Source: Lasiodiplodia sp. COLG20
Taxonomy: Eukaryota; Ascomycota; Dothideomycetes; Botryosphaeriales; Botryosphaeriaceae
Assembly: GCA_009801085.1 (NCBI GenBank)
Contig: VNWV01000001.1
Location: forward strand, 7,502,001-7,566,000
Reading direction: 5' to 3'
DNA length: 64,000 nt
A program made the translations under genes and the position numbers. Position 1 is the first letter of the stretch. Every line of letters starts with the position of its first letter. A model generated the notes under the pieces. The model worked only from the letters and a program-made list of their open reading frames with translations, was not told the origin of the DNA and did not search any database. Of the stretch, positions 45,227 to 55,625 are shown one piece after another.

Positions 45227-45700
45227 TGTTGTTTTTTTTATGCTTAGCTGAAGCGAACGCGAGAGCAAGGCTGGAAAGTTATGAAGATCTATGTTCGAGA
45301 CAGGGGGGGAGTGGTGGCAATGAAACCTCTGAAGCATGTAGGAAAGAAGCTTCTTATAAGCTTTTCTGCACACGTTGAGCTGATGATCTGATCCCCCCCA
45401 CCTGTGGAGCCGAATGTTTCGGATGGACCCTCTAAGCGGAGTAACGTCTACCGTAAATCCGGTACTGGATCGAAGCCGATCCCGTAGCCTAAAGCAAGCG
45501 TGCGCGATATGGGCGATCAATTGGCTGAACGAACTTAGTGGGATATATGGCGACTATCTCTACTACGACAAAAATAGTTCAAGTGCATGCTGAGAAGAAT
45601 GCTCTGTCCAATTGCGTCTAGTGATTTATTTCTTTCTTTCCAACGTGTAACGACTCCTCTAACCAGCAGTGTAAACCATTCTAGAAAATGGTGGCACATG
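45227..45700. other. Intergenic between the GST-like and LCCL genes
   Basis: 474 bp, promoter side of the GST-like gene. No gene or repeat recognised. Confidence 0.45.
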
Positions 45701-47648
45701 TTAACCTGGCCCAGGCTGCATGTGCTGCCACCCGCCCTCAGCAGTCCATTTTCCGGCTTTAGTGTAATCACCTGCACGCCGTCCATTCATGTACGCAAAC
45801 CGGAAATATTCAGGAAGTTCAATATCCTGGCGAACCCAAGTGAAGCTCGTCTTGTCTTCGTCCAGATACGCGCGGAATCGTTCGACATCGTTTACAAGGA
45901 CGCTGACGCCATCATACTTTTCTGGCAGCGGCAGCTTCCACTCGAACGTGATGTTGGGCATGATACTGTAATTCGGATCAAGGACGTTGTGGATAATGGG
46001 AGGGAGAATCTCGGGCAGCAGCGTTCCAAGATGCGCATCCTGGCGAAGCTCGAACGGGGTTTGCAGAATGCTGTCGAAACCCCAGCGGGCAATTCCGTTG
46101 ATGAACAGACCGACGAGAATACCTTGGTACAGAAGACTCGGCCTGTTCTGCATCGCCGTGCCTGGAATAAGTAGAAGAGCCAGGATATAATGGTGAATGC
46201 GGACGTTCATCTTCGGAACCGCCACGAGGGCAAGAATGCAACCGCTCATGATACCATAAATGAGAAGGTACCGCGGAAGCCGTCCTTCCACACGCAGAGC
46301 ATATGCTTGGCCCAAAGCGATGCAGAAGAGCGAAAGGACGATGATGATGAGAGCTGGAACAGCACCAGGTTGCTGCTGGATGTCGTGCGGCGTAAGACGC
46401 TGAATCGGGATCTTGTCGAATGTGTAGTTGTTCAGTGCACCAACCCAGCAACCGCCAAGCCAGAGAATAGTCTTCTCAACCTGAGCGGTGAGACCAGCCA
46501 GGGTGGGGCGAACGGAGAACTTGTACATGACAAAGGCGCAGAAGGCGGCGGGTAGGAAGCGTCCCAGCGCAATGCTGACCAAAGCATGATAATCAGTAAG
46601 GTCAGGCGGGTCCGACGCCAGTGCGACGTGGAAGAAGATGCCGAAGAAGACTGAGGGGAAGAATACGGCTGGTGATGTGGTGAAAAGGGAGAGGATGACG
46701 GTGAAGGTCAGCGAGACTGCGAAAAGAGACCAGCGCAGATCCTTGCATTGTGATTCGGTCCCTTCGAGAAACGTGTACGAGAGCGGAAAGTAAGAATCAA
46801 AACTGATACTGTCGATGCCATGATGTTTGGAGGAGGGGAATCGACTCTGAGTGCCGATGCGTGAAACGACGCCGCAGCCACCAGCCTTGTTGCTGACGAA
46901 GCCGGCATGGATGGCAGCGCCACAGATGAACGAGTCACCGCGGTAAATGGTGCTCCCGACGTTATCCTCTCCGTTGCCCTCCGTGGGACCACCAATCACG
47001 AGAGGTCTGTAGTTCACCTCCTGATCACCGACGGCATGTGGGTTCACCACCTCGACACGCTTGCAGTTGGCGGGGCAGCGAAAGGGAAAGGAGTTGTTCC
47101 CAAAAGGACGGCAGTTGTCGCCGTTCAAGCCGCATCCATTGTTATCGGCCCTGCAGCAAGTCAGCCAACCGCTGCCCGGGCTCCAGTTCGCAGGCACATG
47201 CATACCAGAATCGCGAAAGGCACGTAAGCCTCACTGGGGAGCCATAGTCGCCAATATCCGAGGAGAAGGCCGACTTTCGCAGCACCAGTGAGAAACAGAG
47301 GAGCCAGAGAGCATAGAAAGCCACCAGAAGCCAACCCTTGTGCTTTCGCTTCGGCACATACTTGTCCAACAGTCGCGGCGGGGCGGTCTGGATGGCGGGG
47401 AAGAAGGGGGTGATCTTATAGGGGCGCGGAGGCTGGGGACCCTTGATCCACGTGGCGATAGAGTTTACGACGCGGTTGACAGGCTTTGGGACATACTCGG
47501 GCGGGCTAGGCGGGGCGGGGAGGTCGTCGATGTCGTCGTAGCTGTAGTGATGATTGTTGGTGGCGGTGGCATCGGAGTCTACGGTACTTGTCGCATCGTC
47601 ACGATACTCCGCATGCGGGTGCTCGTCGTCCTGGTATTGCTGCGACAT
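45701..47648 (-). CDS. LCCL-domain multi-pass membrane protein
   Basis: Two exons are inferred, 47648..47206 and 47150..45701, giving 630 residues. The 55 bp intron (GTATGC...TGCAG) falls inside the LCCL domain and its removal gives SRFWADNNGCGLNGDNCRPF. Residues 1-100 are polar and cytosolic-like. One TM segment follows (GWLLVAFYALWLLCFSLVL). The LCCL domain (about 145-270) contains CGLNGDNC, FRCPANC, GGVSRIG-like spacing and paired Cys. About eight more hydrophobic segments lie in the C-terminal half, then a soluble tail. The fungal family is widespread but of unknown function; an endomembrane or plasma-membrane location is inferred. It shares a 709 bp divergent promoter region with the aminotransferase gene. 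Confidence 0.8.
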
Positions 47649-48357
47649 GTGTGTGGTACCCGATGCCGGCAGATGGTCTGGGTCGGATCAGCTGTCAGAC
47701 CGGAATGCGCCGGAGTTAGTGGCGGGAGAGCGCAGCGACGTCGGCCAGCGAGAGTCGTTGAGCGGGCAGCGTGGGATAATGATGGACTGGTCGAGAGACA
47801 AGAGAAAGGCAGCGTAGAGGCTTGGGAAAGGAGGGAAGGTGTGGTGGTGGTGAGGCGTCAGTCAGCTGGGCGAATCGTACCTGCATCCCGGCGTTGGTCA
47901 TGACGTGCCCCGGGAGCACGGCCGGGTAGCTCGTGGCTCTCGTCTTCTCCGAACTTCGTCCACCCCATCTCGAAGCAGCAGTCGACGTGGTTTGGGAGCC
48001 CGACTGGCTCGAAGCGGCTAGGATAAGGGCGGGAGTCGCTGACGGCTGGCCGTCTCCACTGCGGTGCGCTGGCGCCAGGCGCCCGGCCGCCTTCCTGCCT
48101 GGATGCCTCAGGGCCGGCGCGTCGACCAGTGCCGTCCGCACGCGTCCGTGTCCGTGCCCGCGCGCTGCACGGGAGTGCCGCACTCCGAACGGCAGCTCGC
48201 GTCTGGTTGCTTACAATTGCAGCTCTCTTATCGCCGACGCTATCGCAATCCATACCTCACCATCGCGACAGCGCACTCCCCATTCTTCCCCACATTCCTT
48301 GCTTCTGCCTTTCTCCCCTACCGCTGCACCAGTCCAGACCTCATCCATTTGCCCAAA
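47649..48357. promoter_or_regulatory. Divergent promoter region between the LCCL and aminotransferase genes
   Basis: 709 bp between head-to-head start codons. GC-rich in the middle, with a CT-rich leader before the aminotransferase ATG. No specific site recognised. Confidence 0.45.
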
Positions 48358-50364
48358 ATGGAGGCGAGCACAGAGCTGCCAAAGCCCCTTGACCTGTCCC
48401 ACCATCTTTCTCGTAATGCCAAGAATAGGGTGCCCTCGTCTATGAAGTCCTTCTACAAGTACTTTTTGATTCCAGGAATCGGCCAACTTGCGGGAGGTCC
48501 GACTCCCTGACGAACCCCCAGCAGTCAACTGAGCGCTCATGCAATAAAATCAGGTCTTCCTAACGAGAAATATTTCCCCTACGACGACTTTGAAGCCCGT
48601 GTAGCGCTGCCTGATCGCTTCAAGCCCACTCCCAACAACCCTGTCGACCCTCCCACTGCTGAATTGGCCAAAGCCTCACTCTCCGACTCCCCTCAGTCCA
48701 CCCGCATCATTGTTCCTCACACTTCAGGAACCACTGATCTCTTGCGGAAAATCGACTTGGACACAGCTCTGCAGTACGGCACCGCCCAGGGTTACCCTCC
48801 GCTCTACCAATTTGTCCGCCAATTCACCACTCAGAACCTCCACCCCAATGTTCCTTACCTTGGCGGTCCCGAAGTTATCCTGACCTGCGGCTCTACCGAT
48901 GGCTTCTCCAAGGTCGTCCAAGCTCTGACTAATGAGTGGGACGAGGACCGGGACCCCATAGATGACAGGGAGGCTGTGCTGGTTGAGGAGTACTGCTACA
49001 CAAATGCCATGCAGGCTGTGCGCCCTCGCGGCGTCAACGTCATACCCGTCAAGATTGATGATGAGGGTATGCTAGCCAAAGGCGAAGGTGGTCTTGAGGA
49101 CGTTCTCGACAGCTGGGATGCCTCGAGAGGCCGACGCCCTCATCTGATCTACACCGTAACGTATGCAATTTCGTTTGATTTCCAAGAGCCATTATTGCCA
49201 TTCACTTATCCCAAGCTTCAGCCCGTGCTGCCACGTGATTGCTCTTCATGCTCGAGACGAAGTTGTTGAATAAGCCAAACACTGACACGAATCCGCAGAG
49301 TCGGTCAGAATCCAACCTCCGGCGTGCTCAGCGTACAGCGCCGCAAGGAAATCTACGAAATTTGCGTCAAGTATGACATAATCATTGTCGAAGATGACCC
49401 CTACTGGTACCTTCAATATCCGTCGGCATCCCCCAACTCCACCCCTTCGAAGCCCGAAGGCAAGTCCTCAGGTTTCGAGTTCCTCGACTCCCTTGTGCCA
49501 TCGTACCTTTCGATTGACTACCAGGGCCGCGTCATCCGCATTGACACTTTTAGCAAGACGGTCGCGCCTGGATGCCGTCTTGGCTGGCTCACTGCACAGC
49601 CTGCTATTGTTGAGCGCATCCTGCGTCTAACCGAGACGTCGACCCAACAGCCCTCAGGCTTCGTGCAGGCCATGATCGCCGAGCTTCTCATGGGTCCGCA
49701 AAGCAAGCAGGATGGTGGCCAGGGCGGCGCCAAGGATGGTCGTGGCTGGGACGTCAGCGGGTGGGTACGCTGGCTCGAAGGGCTGCGCGGCAACTACGAG
49801 CGACGCATGAACACCATGTGCGACATCCTCGATGGTGGCAAACAGTTAGTCAAGACGGGCCGGCGCAGCTCGCTGAGCTCGCTTGTACACCCGTCCTCCT
49901 CCAACGGCACCGTCGAGGACTACGACGCCGACGAATGGGCCGTCGTCGAAACTAACCAGATCTACTCCTTTATCCGCCCGCTTGGAGGCATGTTTGTCTG
50001 GATCCGCTTCGACTTTACTACGCACCCGCTCGCCAAGGTCATCCCCCACGCCCGCCTGTCGCGCGCCCTCTGGGTCTTCCTCACCACTGCGCCTTACCGC
50101 GTGCTTGTCTCTCCTGGGAGCATCTTTGCTGCTACGCCCGAGTTCGCCAAGCGCGATGGCTACAACTGCTTCCGCATGTGCTTCGCCGCCTGCCCTGAGG
50201 AAGAGATCGCGCCCATCACGCGCCGCTTTGTTAAGGGCGCTCGTGCCTTCTTCCGCATCCGCGATCCCGCTCGCATCGACAAGATCCTCGAAGATGATGA
50301 CCCTGGTGTCGAGAGTCTCGAGGACGTGAAGATGGGCGGTCTGGCAGGATTCGGATTTTGTTAA
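48358..50364 (+). CDS. ARO8: Aromatic amino acid aminotransferase, Aro8-like (class I/II PLP enzyme)
   Basis: Three exons are inferred: 48358..48496, 48554..49160 and 49299..50364, giving 603 residues. Introns are 57 and 138 bp. PLP-fold motifs are in order: PGIGQLAGGLPNEKYFP (N-terminal substrate loop, restored by intron 1), YGTAQGYPPLYQFVRQF, LTCGSTDGFSKVVQAL, VGQNPTSGVLS (the NPTG-type motif, restored by intron 2), IIIVEDDPYWYLQY, and DTFSKTVAPGCRLGW with the Schiff-base Lys. The C-terminal domain has IRPLGGMFVWIRFDF. The family transfers amino groups between aromatic amino acids (or 2-aminoadipate/kynurenine) and 2-oxo acids. The insert near residues 345-370 (PSASPNSTPSKPEGKSSG) makes it longer than yeast Aro8. 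Initiation at 48358 follows a good AAAATGG context. Confidence 0.88.
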
Positions 50365-50971
50365 GAAGTGAGAAGAGGAGGAACAACGGGAAAAACGGAA
50401 GTCAGGAGGTCGGGTGACCTTTCGAAACCCGTAGTTGTAAAGATTGATGCAAAGCAGTATCGGGGCCGTCATGCTGATCAGACTAGAAAGGCTTAGAGAG
50501 CCCTCTTACTCTTTTTTTTTCTTAAAGTGAGGGGAAATCAGGAGGAACCAATCTTCATATTGACAGATACTGCCATGACAACACATAACAAGGATCACGA
50601 CCTACATGATTTCTTCTACAGTTTGCGATTTACAAGAGGGAGGGACCGCGGTTCAACTGCTCTCCTCATTTTGGTATCGTTTGACTTGAACCCACCCTTC
50701 ATTCTTTACTTTTTCTCAATCCAGCACAGGAATCCTAAAATTCTGATTGCACAATCATCCACCTGATCTAAATGGACGATACAAAAGATGTTAGGACACA
50801 GGTTCCGTTTCCTCAATGGCCCCGAATGTGTTTTCAACCACTAGTGCTCTGCATCGACCCCTTTATGTCGGTAGCTGAAACTAACATTCAGATGTACTCG
50901 TGCAGTCCGAAAAGCACATCTACATCTGGATATCTGCTTCAGCTATCCACATGGGAAGAGACCAACATCCT
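50365..50971. other. Convergent intergenic region with MITE-like hairpin
   Basis: 607 bp between the aminotransferase and VWA-Vint stop codons. The right part holds MITE-like copy D, ending close to the VWA-Vint stop codon. Confidence 0.5.
50868..50959. repeat. MITE family 1-like inverted repeat, copy D (inner hairpin only)
   Basis: Left arm TATGTCGGTAGCTGAAACTA ... CAGATGTA and right arm TACATCTGGATATCTGCTTCAGCTATCCACATG are inverted repeats about 92 bp end to end. They match the inner arms of copies A-C (GTAGTTGAAGC ... GTCCGGATG), but I find no outer CAG...CTAGCG arms. It ends about 13 bp before the VWA-Vint stop codon, so it probably lies in that gene's 3'UTR. Confidence 0.6.
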
Positions 50972-51650
50972 TCATGGGAGGATGGCTAAAATCTTCTGCC
51001 ACCCACCATACCGCCGCCGCACCTTGTCATTGCGTCCTCTAGCCGGCCTCTCAAACCCACAAGCCAGTCCGGTCACTTCATCGCGCCTCATGCCGCCACA
51101 ACGCAATACCCCACCCTTCCCCTTCGGCAGCCTCTTCAACTCCCCCCTCACCCTCGCATAGTCTCCAAAAAACGCGTGCCCCCGCGCATCCCCCGCGACC
51201 CTCTCCACCTTCCCATGGCCAAGCGTAACGCACCAATGCCCCCCAACATCCACCGCATGCGCCTCCGGCCGCCCCCGCCCTTCCTCCAGCATCACCGAGT
51301 ACACCTTCACTCCACGCCGGATGCGCGCATCAGCCATCACGGCCGGGAAGACCCACTCGGCGCTCCGCGCGTCGAACACGGGATGCCACGGCGTGACCAA
51401 GAGCTCGCCCAACTCGCACAGCGCAACGCTACGCAGCGCCGTCTCGACGACGGCGGCGACGCGGCGCGGGCCGGCGGGCGTGAGGACGGCAGCGCCGCGG
51501 CGGAGGAGGCAGACGGGGATGCGGCGGCCAGAGGCGAGCAGGATGGGCGAGGGGCCGGCGAAGCAGGGGTTGAGGGGGTTGTTGTAGGCGGCCATGGAGA
51601 CGTGCGAGGTCGTGGATGGTGCCATGCGGCTACTAGAGTAGGAGTATGCC

Positions 51651-51682
<32 letters not shown>

Positions 51683-53566
51683 GCCGCGCGCGACGGCCTC
51701 GGCGTCGGCGCGGGCCTGTTTCTTGACGATCTCCATGAGGCGGTCCTGGGCCTTGTCCCAGGAGGTGCTCTGGGCTTCTTTGAAGTGTTGGAAGAGGGGG
51801 TTGTTGGCGACGAAGGCTTTGGGGCCGTGGTCTTTCTCGTTGAGGCAGAGCTGGTTGCGGTAGGCGTGGAGGAGGGATGGGACTGTGATGTGTGCGCGGT
51901 CAGTTTCTTTTACGCGGTCTTCTGGTTAGAGTTGTTTACTGACGGTAGTGTTTGCCCCATCTGTCGAAGTACATTGGGCGGAACAGGGCCTGCATTACTT
52001 GGCCAGCGGGATCCGCGCTGCTCGCTCGCGCCTCGTCGAGACTGGACCCGAGATCATACAGGAAGCCTTGACTGCCGCTTCCTGCGCAATCACTTGACTT
52101 GATCTTCCGGATAAGCTCATCGAGCCTAGTCAGGGCGTTGTCTAGTTCGGCTATAGGCATAGTAATGTACTCTTCGTCGCCATCGAGTTTGGAGAGCGAA
52201 GTTAGGAACTCGCAGACCATCGAACGGTGCAGGTGGTACGTTGCGAAGGCCGGGTTAGGGTTTGTCGGGATGCTTGACGCTTCCGTGGTGATCTTCACTG
52301 GCTGAGAGCCTAGTCCTGGACCCGTGTACTCGAGTGCCGCGGATATCGTGATCGAAGTAGAATTGGCCTTCTCGAGCTCCTTTGGCCAGACAAGCAGCAC
52401 GTCGCGTGTTTGTCCGTATTGGAGGTTGTATAGAGGGATCTCCAATGCGTCTTCCTTTTGTCTGTACAAGGCCGCACCTTCTAACGGCTTTGGCATCTCC
52501 GAGCAGCCGGAGGCCGTCACCCTTAAGACTGCAGATGTTGTGAAAGTTGCAAATAAGTTTGCAATGGCGTGCGTAAAGATCGTCGCTAAATGAAAATATT
52601 GGTGAGCGAACATTCCTGGAAAGGACGACAAGACTGACCTATAAGAAACCCATTGGGGATGAATCCATAGTATCCTCCACCTACCTCGGCCATTGACTGT
52701 AACAGCCCCGAACGAAGGTTATACCCAAAGCCAAAGGTATGGAGTGAGGGAACAACGGAGCCACCTTCCTTTCCAGTTTCACGTGCAATCAATTTCCGTA
52801 AAGCCGGCACGTAGCCCTCCGCCGGAGGCATGACGTTCGGCAAGCCATCCGTGAGCAGGTAGATCGCAGAAAGCGCTTGGTTATCGCACTTCTCCGTTGA
52901 CCGCAGGCCTGCAGTTGACATCATTTGATATCCTTTCCGGAGGCCCGCCCATAAATTCGTCGCCCCGTTCCCTTCGAGGGACTGGACTTTTGTTATGATG
53001 GACTCCCGAGATTTGCTCGTCACATAAGTGAGCTCCTGCGCTATCTACTCCGGACTTCCATATCAGTGATGTGCTCTCCAACAGACGGGGGACCTCGATA
53101 ATACCTCGGCGTCATATCCGAACGTGACAATCCCGATTCTATCTTGCTCGTCCAAGTTCTCAATAATAGCGAGAGCCGCATTCTTAACTAGGTCCAGCAC
53201 CGAATGGCGATAGCTGGGCTCATTCCCGGGCTGGTCTCCTGGAGCCGACTGGGCGCCTGTTCCCACGGGGCAGTCGACAAAGTCTTCCATGCTCCATGAC
53301 ACGTCGATCACCAGGACAATGTCGACCGGTAGGCGTTTTCGTTCTCCTAGGCTTGCCGGAGCGTCCTTCGGTGAACGTACTGAGACAATCACCCCGTCCG
53401 AATCCTGCGACCGATAGATATCAAGCCCGACAGATGTAGGGTCGTTCTTCTTTTGCTCTGTTGGTGAGCCATCGTCGATCAATTCCCAGTCTTTCTCATC
53501 GCCGGATGAGCTTTCGGGCGTTGTGGCCGGTGGCTCGTTTTTGAAGCGAGTTGGAAGGGACACCAT
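50972..53566 (-). CDS. VWA-Vint protein (von Willebrand A domain fused to a hedgehog/intein-type Vint domain)
   Basis: Four exons are inferred: 53566..53105, 53035..52639, 52585..51944 and 51882..50972, giving 803 residues. Introns are 69, 53 and 61 bp. The VWA domain (about 78-260) has MIDAS residues DVSWS and a later TDG, so metal binding looks intact. A beta-rich linker region follows, then a Gln run of nine (CAG/CTG repeat at 51654..51680). The C-terminal Vint domain starts NPCFAGPSP near residue 604 with the Cys that is the splice-type nucleophile in inteins, then CLLRRGAAVLTPAG, LVTPWHPVFDA, WVFPAV, and HAVDVGGHWCVTLGHG. Function is unknown in fungi. Autoprocessing has not been shown; the TPWHP and GHG motifs are typical of Vint. 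Confidence 0.8.
51654..51680. repeat. CTG/CAG trinucleotide repeat encoding Gln in the VWA-Vint gene
   Basis: Nine CTG units on the plus strand, read as CAG on the coding strand, giving Gln9 in the linker between the VWA and Vint domains. Confidence 0.85.
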
Positions 53567-55625
53567 TGTCAGCAGGATTGAAGATGACAGAGTGCAGAAA
53601 ATGTGAGAAAGTAGTTCGATCCTCCAGGAATCTCTCTACTAGACTGGTTAGTATTCAATTGATGCAGGCGGTCAAGATGAAGCCTCCTGCAACTCACTGC
53701 TTTTGGATATGTACCAAGCTGATCACTGTTTCACAAGAATCAAAAAAGAAACGTGAGGCTCCTGAAGTACTCAAAATTTGCAGAGGCAAAACTCGGCCGA
53801 TGAAAGCTGAACCCCGTGAAGCGTGAGGCAGATTTCGAAGGCAGCTGCGGTGTCTGCGTGTGGGGAGTTGGTTGGCCCACGGTCCCTCCGCAGTGCTGCG
53901 CCGCATCCTAGCGCACCGATCAAAATCCATGGCGGTGGGCAGAGATCACCCCCGCGAATCGTCGCCTTATTCCTGTTTGGGTTAAGATTTCGGCGCATCA
54001 GGTTGGCGCCGGAGAGGTGGCCATCGTTCAGTGGCTGTGCCGGCGTCTGACATGGCCCTTGCACGCCTTAACCCACCGTATTAGCTACTGCACACCGCCA
54101 GCTTGGGTCAGATCTTTCAATCTCACGAGGCTGAGCTGCGCAAAGACTGATGTGGCCAAGACCTGACCGACGTTTCGCTGCCTGAAGCATATCCACCATC
54201 GTTCGATCTAGAGCTCGGTGCTCCCCAGGAACCCACTATTGGACTCATACCGCTCTACGCAAGGTCTAGCTTTTGACCAAGTGCCAATGATCCTTCGGAA
54301 ATGTCGGCTCGATGAGTTTCTTTGGTCTTAAATCATTCCTAATGACTTTATTGCCGAATCTCGTCACTGGCTCGTTGTCTTTTTCTTGGCCTTCAGCCAC
54401 AACAGATGTGCTGTACTCTCAGCAAATGAAGTCGCCAAATAAAAAGCACTCTTCAACATTAAGAGGTCAGCTTACGATAATTGTCGCTGAGCTCTGTGGA
54501 ATCATACCAATTGAGCGTTTGCTACTATCGCCCACCAAATTAGTGTTTTCCTACCTCCAGTCTCGCTGAGATATTAAATGAGGAATTGGTCCATTGCTGT
54601 TGAAATTATAAGTTTGGTGGCCACTGCAGAACGTACTCTTTGACTTGTGAGTTGTTGGAGATTGGAGATTTGTTTCGACGAATCTTTCACGAGCCTTTGG
54701 AATGTGTTTTAGCACGATTTATATGTAGGAATGCGAAGTTGTTGGAATACATCATATTGATATCATCAGACTTGCAAACTAACACGTGGCTGTACAACTT
54801 ACTATCAGCTGTCAAATTTGCGGAAATAGGAAAGGGTTCACGGAAGAAGCCTGACATGAAGAATGATTGATTAAAAGCTAGTAATTGTGTGACTTCTTGA
54901 GACAAACTTGATAAAAATGTACACGTGATGACCCCGCACCTTGACGTGCTCCAGGATTGGTCCATTGACGATTAACCGGAAGGATGTAGAAATGTGACCA
55001 AGTATCGCTCTGGTGTGTCCCTCGTATCCGCAGGGCGTAAATGGTTGATGAGTTTGACGCCAGGCGCCACAAAAAGCGACCCTTCGTAACCGTGACAGCG
55101 AGCACACCACAACGCCACAAAACTCACCTGTGTGACTGGTTTCTCTAAGAATAGTGGGAAGGAGTTCGGCATTTGCCGATTCTTCACAAGGCTTCGTTAT
55201 GTGGATCACTAGTGGGGTGACCCGTTCAAGAGGGAAAATTGATGATCTTTGAGGACGACACCGTTGGGTGTGTTAAGATCCCCGGGTATAGCGTGACAGA
55301 TATTATGCTAGGGAATTGGACGGGTTCCGTAGATGAGGCCAGAGCCCTCCGCTACCAGAGAGGAAGATGCGGTCTGATCGTGTAACAAATTCAAGAAACA
55401 GATTCAAAGAAATACAAGCGCTATTCAACAGCAGCTGCCACAGGCATACTGCCAATATCGCCGTCGGCCTGCATGCATGCCGTGGGGTATAAGAAACGAA
55501 TAAAAGCAAGACTCGAGCAAAACCAGCCGATCAATCGGTGTCTCGAGTACGAATCAAGCTGTGAGACAATATAATAGCTCATATGGCTGCGTTGGAACAC
55601 GCGAACAATTTCTCGGTCCCATTCA
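53567..55625. other. Gene-free stretch between the VWA-Vint and RA-PH genes
   Basis: About 2.06 kb holding the VWA-Vint promoter on the left and the RA-PH 3' flank on the right. It is more AT-rich around 54.3-54.9 kb. Short ORFs (for example 54312..54569, 54687..54965) show no motif or conservation cue. No repeat recognised. Confidence 0.45.
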
